Positions 32,204 through 37,781 of a stretch of DNA of 37,781 bases are shown piece by piece. The translations under genes and the position numbers were made by a program. Under the pieces are notes generated by a model. The model was not told the origin of the DNA, made no database searches, and saw nothing but the letters and a program-made list of their open reading frames with translations. The stretch spans positions 1-37,781 of the forward strand of contig DATJVR010000020.1 in assembly GCA_035501735.1 (NCBI GenBank), read 5' to 3'. Source of the stretch: PNAI01 sp035501735. Lineage in GTDB: Bacteria; Pseudomonadota; Alphaproteobacteria; Rhizobiales; Xanthobacteraceae. Every line of letters starts with the position of its first letter. Positions within the stretch are counted from its first letter, which is position 1.

Positions 32204-32953
32204 CTAGCGGCTGATCCGCACCCAGCGGTCGGGCGTCAGGCGTTCCTGCGGCAGGAAGCGGCCCTTGTAGTCCATCTTGGGCGAACCCTCGACCCAGTAG
32301 CCGAGATAGACGTAAGGCAGGCCCATGCGGCGCGCGCGCACGATGTGATCCAGGATCATCAATGTGCCGAGCGAACGGTTACCCTCTTCGGGATCGAAAA
32401 ACGAATAGACCATGGACAGGCCGTCGCTGAGCACGTCGGTCAATGCCGCTCCCAATAGCGTGCCGACACCGCGGCCGTTGAGCGCGCTATCGGGGCCGCG
32501 CCGCCGATACTCCACCAGCCGCGTTTTGACGTGGCTGTCCTCCACCATCATGGCGTAGTCGAGCACGGTCATGTCGGCCATGCCGCCGTCGTGATGGCGG
32601 GCGTCGAGATAGGCGCGGAATATCGAGTATTGCTCGGAGGTCGGCACCAGCGCGCGCATTTCGCCGATGATGTCGGCATTGTGGGCGAGGACGCGGCGCA
32701 TGCTCCGTGTCGGGCGGAATTCGTCGGCAATTACCCGGATGGATACGCAGGCGCGGCAGCCTTCGCAGGCCGGCCGATAGGCGATGGACTGGCTGCGGCG
32801 GAAGCCGCCATGGGTCAGCAGGTCATTGAGACCGGGCGCGCGATCGCCCACCAAATGCGTGAAGACCTTTCGTTCCTCGCGACCCGGCAAATAGGGGCAG
32901 GGCGACGGCGCGGTCAAATAGAATTGAGGCGTATCGCGCGAATGCTGGGTCAC
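32204..32953 (-). CDS. bpt: Aspartate/glutamate leucyltransferase (bacterial arginyltransferase homolog)
   Basis: A 249-residue aminoacyl-tRNA-protein transferase of the ATE/Bpt family. It adds leucine from Leu-tRNA to N-terminal Asp or Glu and so marks proteins for ClpS/ClpAP degradation. The N-terminal Cys pair ACEGCRAC follows YRP, and SMVYSFFDP, RSLGTLMILDHI and LPYVYLGYWV.GSPKMDYKG..LPQE are typical of the family. I choose the GTG at 32953 (GGGA upstream), which gives the usual family start TQHSRDTPQFYLTAP.PCPYLPG; a longer frame to 33091 would overlap the RDD gene. It is downstream of the RDD gene on the same strand. Confidence 0.9.
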   Translation of the reverse strand: MTQHSRDTPQFYLTAPSPCPYLPGREERKVFTHLVGDRAPGLNDLLTHGGFRRSQSIAYRPACEGCRACVSIRVIADEFRPTRSMRRVLAHNADIIGEMRALVPTSEQYSIFRAYLDARHHDGGMADMTVLDYAMMVEDSHVKTRLVEYRRRGPDSALNGRGVGTLLGAALTDVLSDGLSMVYSFFDPEEGNRSLGTLMILDHIVRARRMGLPYVYLGYWVEGSPKMDYKGRFLPQERLTPDRWVRISR

Positions 32954-33044
32954 GATATTCCCAAAAAATAAATGGCCAGCGGAATGGTTCCGCCGACTCC
33001 GGCTGAATTTTGCCAGCAAAATTCCCTGCGGCAAAGGGGGATCG

Positions 33045-33584
33045 CTAGCCGTTCCGCTGGGCGGTTCGCAACATGTTCGCCCGCGCCTCATTGTTAATGA
33101 TTACGGCGCCCAGCACGATATCGTGCAGCAGGCGACGGCGCTGGTTGAAGAAGCAAACCAGGAGGATGAACGGGGTGAGGGCTGAAACGGTGATCCAGAA
33201 AACCACGGCGTGGACCGCGCCGAGCACGAAATAGGCGGGGGCGCCGTACCAAGTGCGCATTTCGAGATCCATCACGCGCATGCCGATGGTCGCCGAACGC
33301 GGGCCGCCAAGGGTGAAGCCGTAATAGGCGAGCGCCCAAATGATGGTTGCGGGCGGAAGCAAAATATAGAGGAAAAAGCCGAGCCCAAGCGTGATGATGC
33401 CGGCGGCGAAAATGAACATCCCCGCCACCGCGACCGGAACCGCCAAAATCGTCAGATCGATTACGAAGGCCACGAGGCGGCGCGGCAGCACGTCGGCGAA
33501 CAGTTCCGGGTTTGCCGCCGGATCGTAAGCGTGCGGCTTGACCTCAAACGGCAAGCTGATGCGGTTGGGTTCACTCGCAGGCAT
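33045..33584 (-). CDS. RDD family membrane protein
   Basis: A 179-residue integral membrane protein with three or four hydrophobic segments (about 35-60, 65-90, 120-150). The RDD core motifs are present: PRRLVAFVIDLTIL early, GGPRSATIGMRVMDLEM in the middle and NQRRRLLHDIVLGAVII near the end (Arg and Asp residues within or beside membrane segments). Transport or ion exchange has been proposed for some members; its role here is unknown. ATG 33584 has GAGGGGGA upstream. The neighbouring bpt is a common partner in rhizobia as far as I recall. Confidence 0.88.
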   Translation of the reverse strand: MPASEPNRISLPFEVKPHAYDPAANPELFADVLPRRLVAFVIDLTILAVPVAVAGMFIFAAGIITLGLGFFLYILLPPATIIWALAYYGFTLGGPRSATIGMRVMDLEMRTWYGAPAYFVLGAVHAVVFWITVSALTPFILLVCFFNQRRRLLHDIVLGAVIINNEARANMLRTAQRNG

Positions 33585-33703
33585 GATTCCCCCTCGCTGC
33601 CAGGGATGTGGACAATAACGTCCGCTGTTGCAAGAGGCTTGAAGGGCGAATTCGACGGGTTCGCGGCGGAAATTTGGATTAGAGTTGGACGAAGGAGGCT
33701 GGA

Positions 33704-34927
33704 TTGGACGTTACCCTCGCCGATATTCAGCGCGCCCAGCGGACCATCGCCGGGCATGTGCTGCGCACGCCGATGCTGCCTGCGCCGAAGCTTTCCGCGC
33801 TGACCGGCGCCGAGGTCTTCGTCAAATACGAAAACATGCAGGTCACGAACTCGTTCAAGGAGCGGGGTGCGCGCGTGAAGCTCACCGCTCTTTCGGTAGC
33901 GGCACGAACGCGCGGCGTCATCGCCATGTCGGCGGGCAATCATGCACAGGCGGTGGCCTATCACGCGGAGCGGCTCGGCATTCCGGCCACGGTGGTGATG
34001 CCGGTGACGACGCCATTCGTGAAGATTGCGGCCACCAAGGAATACGGCGCGCAGGTCGTGCTCGACGGCGAGACAATCACGGAAGCGCAAGCACGCGCTG
34101 AGGTGATCGCAAAAGAACGCAATCTGATCTGGGTGCATCCCTATGACGACATCCACGTCATCGCGGGGCAGGGTACGGTCGCGCTCGAGATGCTGGAAGA
34201 GGTCGCCGATCTAGACGTGCTGGTGGTCCCGATCGGCGGCGGCGGGTTGATTTCGGGCATGGCGATTGCGGCGAAAGCGGTTCGACCGGACATCGCGATC
34301 ATCGGGGTCGAGGCCGTGCTCTATCCGTCGATGTGGAATGCTGTGCACGGTGGCCACAGGCCGCTCGGCGGCGCGACGCTCGCAGAAGGCATTGCGGTCA
34401 AGAATGTCGGGCATCTCACATTGCCGATCGTGCGTGCGATGGTGAGCGACATCGTTCTGGTGGACGAGCAGTACATCGAGCGGGCGGTCAACGCCTATCT
34501 CACGCTGCAAAAGACCATGGCCGAAGGCGCGGGCGCGGCGGGACTGGCGGCCATGCTGGCGGAGCCGGCGCGCTTTGCCGGCAAGAAGGTCGGCCTCGTT
34601 CTCTGCGGCGGCAATATAGATCCGCGCATCCTCGCGACCATCATGGTGCGCGAGCTGGAGCGTGGGGACCGTATCGTTTCGTTTCGGCTCACCATTCCGG
34701 ACCGGCCGGGTATTTTGGGTCAGATTGCGTCGCTCTTGGGCAAGCTCGGCGCCAATATCCTCGAGGTTGATCACCGGCGGCTGTTCCTCGATGTGCCGGC
34801 CAAGGGCGCGCGGCTCGATGTGACGGTCGAAACGCGCGACCGCGCGCATGCCGAGGAGATCATGCTTGCGCTTGCGGCGGAAGGTTACCAGCCGCTGCGG
34901 ATCGAGGCGGGCGCCGCGATGGAATGA
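33704..34927 (+). CDS. ilvA: Threonine ammonia-lyase (threonine dehydratase)
   Basis: A 407-residue fold-type II PLP enzyme that deaminates threonine to 2-oxobutyrate. The PLP lysine is Lys52 in NSFKERGA, the glycine loop is GGGGLISG near 178-185, and a C-terminal ACT-like domain starts near residue 325 (RPGILGQIASLLGKLGANI). The start is TTG 33704: AGGAGG at 33693-33698 with 5-bp spacing leaves little doubt. The single short regulatory domain is nearer the TdcB/short IlvA type than long E. coli IlvA, so the symbol is a convention. It is convergent with hemB across 11 bp. Confidence 0.9.
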   Translation: MDVTLADIQRAQRTIAGHVLRTPMLPAPKLSALTGAEVFVKYENMQVTNSFKERGARVKLTALSVAARTRGVIAMSAGNHAQAVAYHAERLGIPATVVMPVTTPFVKIAATKEYGAQVVLDGETITEAQARAEVIAKERNLIWVHPYDDIHVIAGQGTVALEMLEEVADLDVLVVPIGGGGLISGMAIAAKAVRPDIAIIGVEAVLYPSMWNAVHGGHRPLGGATLAEGIAVKNVGHLTLPIVRAMVSDIVLVDEQYIERAVNAYLTLQKTMAEGAGAAGLAAMLAEPARFAGKKVGLVLCGGNIDPRILATIMVRELERGDRIVSFRLTIPDRPGILGQIASLLGKLGANILEVDHRRLFLDVPAKGARLDVTVETRDRAHAEEIMLALAAEGYQPLRIEAGAAME

Positions 34928-34938
34928 CGCGCAAATAA

Positions 34939-36009
34939 TCAGCGCGCTTTGAGCTTTTCCGCGACGCGCGGGGCAAAGTACGTCAGCACGCCGTCGGCGC
35001 CGGCGCGTTTGAAGGCGATCAGGGTTTCCATCATCGCCTTCTCGCCGTCGAGCCAGCCATTTTGCGCAGCCGCCATGAGCATCGCGTACTCGCCGGATAC
35101 CTGATAGGCGAATGTAGGAACGGCGAATATCTCTTTGATTCGCATGAGAATATCGAGATAGGGCAATCCGGGTTTGACCATGATCATGTCGGCGCCCTCT
35201 GCGATGTCGAGTTCGGCTTCGCGCAGCGCTTCGTCGGCGTTAGCAGGATCCATCTGATAGGTGCGCTTGTCGCCCGTGAGCGTTGCCGACGAGCCGACCG
35301 CATCGCGGAACGGGCCGTAGAAGGCGGAGGCATATTTCGCCGTATAGGCCATGATCTGGGTGTCGAGGAACCCTGCGGCATCGAGGGCCGAGCGGATCGC
35401 GCCGACGCGACCGTCCATCATGTCGGATGGTGCGATGATGTCGCAGCCGGCCTCGGTTTGCACCAGCGCCTGTTTGACCAGCACCGCGACGGTCTCGTCG
35501 TTGACGATGATGCCGTTGCGCAACAGGCCGTCGTGGCCGTGGCTGGTGTAGGGATCGAGCGCCACATCACAGAGCACGCCGACTTCGGGGATTTCCTGCT
35601 TGATCGCACGGATGGCGCGGCAGACAAGGTTGTCGGGATTGAGCGCTTCGCTGCCGTCCTCATCGCGCATGGCCGGATCGGTATAGGGAAAGAGTGCAAT
35701 GCAGGGGATGGTGAGCTTTGCGGCCTGTTCGGCGGCGCGTACCGCTTGATCCACACTGAGGCGCTCTACGCCGGGCATGGAGGGGACCGGCACGCGCCTG
35801 TTGTCGCCGTCGGTCAGGAACAGCGGCCAGATCAGATCGTCGGTGGTGAGCACGTTCTCGCGCACCATGCGCCGCGCCCATTCGGCCCGCCGGTTGCGGC
35901 GCGGCCGGGTCGGCAGGTCGAGCGGAAGCGTCGGTTGTGCGGCCGCCTTGGCCTCCACCGGCGTAAAGCGCACGCGGGGCTCGATCGGGCGGCCGAATTT
36001 GATGGCCAT
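34939..36009 (-). CDS. hemB: Porphobilinogen synthase (delta-aminolevulinic acid dehydratase)
   Basis: A 356-residue enzyme that condenses two 5-aminolevulinate molecules to porphobilinogen for heme, cobalamin and, if present, bacteriochlorophyll. Schiff-base Lys225 (YTAKYASAFYGPF) and Lys279 (MIMVKPGLPYLD) are present. The metal region reads DVALDPYTSHGHDG (149-161 region), with Asp in place of the Zn-binding Cys of E. coli and human enzymes, so this is the Mg-type described in Bradyrhizobium and Pseudomonas. I start at ATG 36009 (MAIKFGRPIEPR); a GTG at 36021 would add four residues. Confidence 0.94.
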   Translation of the reverse strand: MAIKFGRPIEPRVRFTPVEAKAAAQPTLPLDLPTRPRRNRRAEWARRMVRENVLTTDDLIWPLFLTDGDNRRVPVPSMPGVERLSVDQAVRAAEQAAKLTIPCIALFPYTDPAMRDEDGSEALNPDNLVCRAIRAIKQEIPEVGVLCDVALDPYTSHGHDGLLRNGIIVNDETVAVLVKQALVQTEAGCDIIAPSDMMDGRVGAIRSALDAAGFLDTQIMAYTAKYASAFYGPFRDAVGSSATLTGDKRTYQMDPANADEALREAELDIAEGADMIMVKPGLPYLDILMRIKEIFAVPTFAYQVSGEYAMLMAAAQNGWLDGEKAMMETLIAFKRAGADGVLTYFAPRVAEKLKAR

Positions 36010-36113
36010 GAAAATTCGCACCTTTGTCGTTGCCGGATTTCGCCCGGCCCTCCATCTTATAGCGTTTTGAAGCGTCCGATGACAGGTGGGCGGCCAGGCG
36101 GCGGGTTAGGACG

Positions 36114-37253
36114 ATGGATTTCGAGCTTTCCGAAGAGCAGCGCGCCTATCAGGCCACCGCACGGGACTTTGCACGCGCGCAAATGATGCCGCATGCGCGC
36201 GCATGGGACGAGGGCGAAATATTTCCGGTTGCGGCCCTGCGCAAGGCGGCGGCGCTCGGCTTCGGCGGTATCTATGTCAAGGACGACGTCGGCGGGTCGG
36301 CACTGTCGCGGCTCGACGCCACCATCATCTTCGAGGAGTTGGCGCAAGGCTGCACATCCACGGCGGCCTACATTTCGATCCACAACATGGTGGCGTGGAT
36401 GATCGATGCCTTTGGCAGCGAACCGCTGCGGCGGAAATTCGTACCCAAGCTGTGCACGATGGAGCAGTTCGGGAGCTACTGCCTGACCGAACCTGAGTCC
36501 GGGTCGGACGCGGCGAGTCTCAAAACGCGCGCACGGCGCGACGGCGACCATTATGTGCTGGATGGCACGAAGGCATTCATTTCCGGCGGCGGTGTCTCGG
36601 ATGTTTATGTCGTCATGGCGCGTACGGGCGAGCCAGGACCGAAAGGTATTTCATGTCTGGTGGTGGAAAAGGGCACGCCGGGGCTCTCGTTCGGCGCATT
36701 GGAAAAAAAGCTCGGCTGGAAATCGCAGCCGACCGCAATGGTGAATTTCGAAAACTGCCGGGTGCCGGCGGCGAATTTGGTCGGCAAGGAGGGTGAGGGT
36801 TTCAAGATCGCCATGGCCGGGCTCGATGGCGGACGGCTCAACATCGCGGCGTGCTCGATCGGCGGCGCGCAGTTCTGCCTCGACCGCACGATCGTATACA
36901 TGCGCGAACGCAAGCAATTCGATACGCGGCTGTCGGACTTTCAGGCGCTGCGGTTTCGCATCGCCGACTATGCGACCGAATTGGAGGCGGCGCGGCTGAT
37001 GGTTCGGCGCGCGGCGGTCGCGGTGGGGGAGCGCGCGCCGGGTGCGACACGGCTTGCGGCGATGGCGAAGCTGCTGGCGACCGACATCGGCTTCGAGGTG
37101 GTCAACGGCTGCCTGCAATTGCACGGCGGTTACGGCTATCTGCGCGATCATCCGATCGAGCGCGTGCTGCGCGACGTGCGCGTGCACCAGATCCTCGAAG
37201 GCACCAACGAGGTGATGCGGCTGATCGTCAGCCGCGATATATTGGGGAATTGA
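36114..37253 (+). CDS. Acyl-CoA dehydrogenase, isobutyryl-CoA dehydrogenase-like
   Basis: A 379-residue flavoenzyme with the normal acyl-CoA dehydrogenase order: N-terminal helical domain (1-120), beta domain with YCLTEPESGSDAASLKT and KAFISGGGVSDVYVVMART, and C-terminal helical domain. The end, LQLHGGYGYLRDHPIERVLRDVRVHQILEGTNEVM, has catalytic Glu362 in ILEGT. The LRDHPIERVLRD and SIGGAQFCLD stretches resemble ACAD8/isobutyryl-CoA dehydrogenase of valine breakdown. The substrate is inferred. No partner valine genes are visible before the window ends. Confidence 0.87.
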   Translation: MDFELSEEQRAYQATARDFARAQMMPHARAWDEGEIFPVAALRKAAALGFGGIYVKDDVGGSALSRLDATIIFEELAQGCTSTAAYISIHNMVAWMIDAFGSEPLRRKFVPKLCTMEQFGSYCLTEPESGSDAASLKTRARRDGDHYVLDGTKAFISGGGVSDVYVVMARTGEPGPKGISCLVVEKGTPGLSFGALEKKLGWKSQPTAMVNFENCRVPAANLVGKEGEGFKIAMAGLDGGRLNIAACSIGGAQFCLDRTIVYMRERKQFDTRLSDFQALRFRIADYATELEAARLMVRRAAVAVGERAPGATRLAAMAKLLATDIGFEVVNGCLQLHGGYGYLRDHPIERVLRDVRVHQILEGTNEVMRLIVSRDILGN

Positions 37254-37266
37254 GACTCGCGGCGAT

Positions 37267-37337
37267 GTAGCCCGGATGGAGCGAAGCGACATCCGGGACC
37301 GCCGTTCCCGCATTTCGCTGCGCTCAATGCGGGCTAC
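37267..37337. repeat. 71-bp cruciform intergenic repeat (REP-like)
   Basis: GTAG (37267-37270) and CTAC (37334-37337) enclose two hairpins. CCCGGATG/CATCCGGG (37271-37278/37290-37297) has an 11-nt loop, and CCCGCATT/AATGCGGG (37307-37314/37326-37333) also has an 11-nt loop. The two 23-bp arms are themselves imperfect inverted copies, since the loops GAGCGAAGCGA and TCGCTGCGCTC are near-complementary. Elements of this kind are dispersed in Bradyrhizobium-like genomes. It lies between acyl-CoA dehydrogenase and DUF29 genes, ending 13 bp before the latter's ATG. Confidence 0.8.
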
Positions 37338-37349
37338 GAGGCGTCGATC

Positions 37350-37781
37350 ATGGACGAACGCTCCAACACCAAACGCCACGCGCGCTACGAGCGCGACCTG
37401 TACGGCTGGGCGACCGAGCAGGCGGCGCTGCTGCGTGCCGGCCGGATCGACGAGGCTGACGCCGCCAATATCGCCGAGGAGCTCGACGACGTGGGGAGCG
37501 AGCAATACGACAAGCTTGAAAGCGCCTTGCGGCTGATCCTGCTGCACCTGTTGAAATGGGACCATCAGCCGGAGCGGCGGTCGCGCAGCTGGCGGGCGAC
37601 CATCACGGTGCAACGCAACCAGGTGCGCCGGGTGCTGCGCAAGAACCCGGGCTTGAAACCGCATGTGAAGACCGCGACCGCGGACGCATACGAGGACGCG
37701 CGGATCGAGGAGGCGGCGCAGACGCGGCTGTCGCCCCGCAAATTTCCGGCGCACTGTCCGTACGCGTGGGACGAGATCACG
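37350..37781 (+). CDS. DUF29 family protein, 5' part (cut by the window end)
   Basis: The frame is open from ATG 37350 to the last base (144 codons, no stop). The product has the DUF29 pattern: YERDLYGWATEQAALLRAG near the start, AEELDDVGSEQYDKLES, LLHLLKWDHQPERRSRSW, AYEDARIEEA and FPAHCPYAWDEI near the visible end. DUF29 proteins are about 140-180 residues, helical, and of unknown function; they are numerous in cyanobacteria and some alphaproteobacteria. A weak GAGG at 37338-37341 precedes the ATG. The cruciform repeat directly upstream could form part of its leader. Confidence 0.85.
   Translation, partial: MDERSNTKRHARYERDLYGWATEQAALLRAGRIDEADAANIAEELDDVGSEQYDKLESALRLILLHLLKWDHQPERRSRSWRATITVQRNQVRRVLRKNPGLKPHVKTATADAYEDARIEEAAQTRLSPRKFPAHCPYAWDEIT

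Noticed and set aside
1..37781. CRISPR array, insertion sequence, prophage or restriction/defence system
   Set aside because: Reading through the whole window I saw no regularly spaced repeat-spacer pattern, no transposase or integrase, and no recognisable defence proteins.

Overview
The window reads as the chromosome of an alphaproteobacterium of the order Hyphomicrobiales (Rhizobiales), close to the Bradyrhizobiaceae/Xanthobacteraceae. The grounds are the gene order rpoZ - rsh - pdxJ - acpS - lepB - rnc - era - recO, a Rhizobium-type porin, a predicted Mg-type HemB, a GC-rich core with frequent GTG/TTG starts, and a cruciform repeat of the kind scattered through these genomes. The assignment rests on recognition alone; no database was searched.

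Layout. 1-236: 3' end of a Sel1-repeat gene. 237-2523: a TPR-methyltransferase gene lying between a broken 5' copy of tRNA-Ser, with its promoter, and the intact tRNA-Ser(GCU). 2524-4900: a long stretch without a convincing gene, then a porin with a long, probably structured leader and a strong terminator. 5008-11131: an AT-richer island with a two-gene minus-strand operon (polytopic GT-C-like membrane protein, then a TPR/O-GlcNAc-transferase-like protein) and a divergent second methyltransferase paralogous to the first. I read 432-11131 as a candidate surface or secreted-protein glycosylation/methylation locus.

11329-20264: soluble lytic transglycosylase; dapA, preceded by an overlapping short ORF with a strong Shine-Dalgarno (SD) sequence; a secreted cytochrome c/virginiamycin-B-lyase-like propeller; smpB; isonitrile-hydratase-like protein; VOC protein; peroxiredoxin; family 5 uracil-DNA glycosylase; NYN-domain protein; rpoZ. 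20430-27365: a tightly packed core block, rsh-pdxJ-acpS and then lepB-rnc-era-recO, mostly with 4-8 bp overlaps.

27366-28401 is the most intriguing small region. Two tiny secreted Arg/Trp/Cys-rich proteins on the minus strand each carry the same 17-bp direct repeat (GTTCAT-N5-GTTCAT) 148-149 bp upstream of the start codon and a shared 9-mer 33-37 bp upstream. 28402-37781: parC, mntH with a palindrome embedded in its promoter, bpt, an RDD membrane protein, threonine ammonia-lyase, hemB, an isobutyryl-CoA-dehydrogenase-like enzyme, a cruciform repeat, and a DUF29 gene cut by the window end.

Most of the window is ordinary core genome. The parts deserving attention are the tRNA-Ser/methyltransferase insertion, the glycosylation-like island, the small secreted-protein pair with its shared regulatory signature, and the small ORF overlapping dapA.
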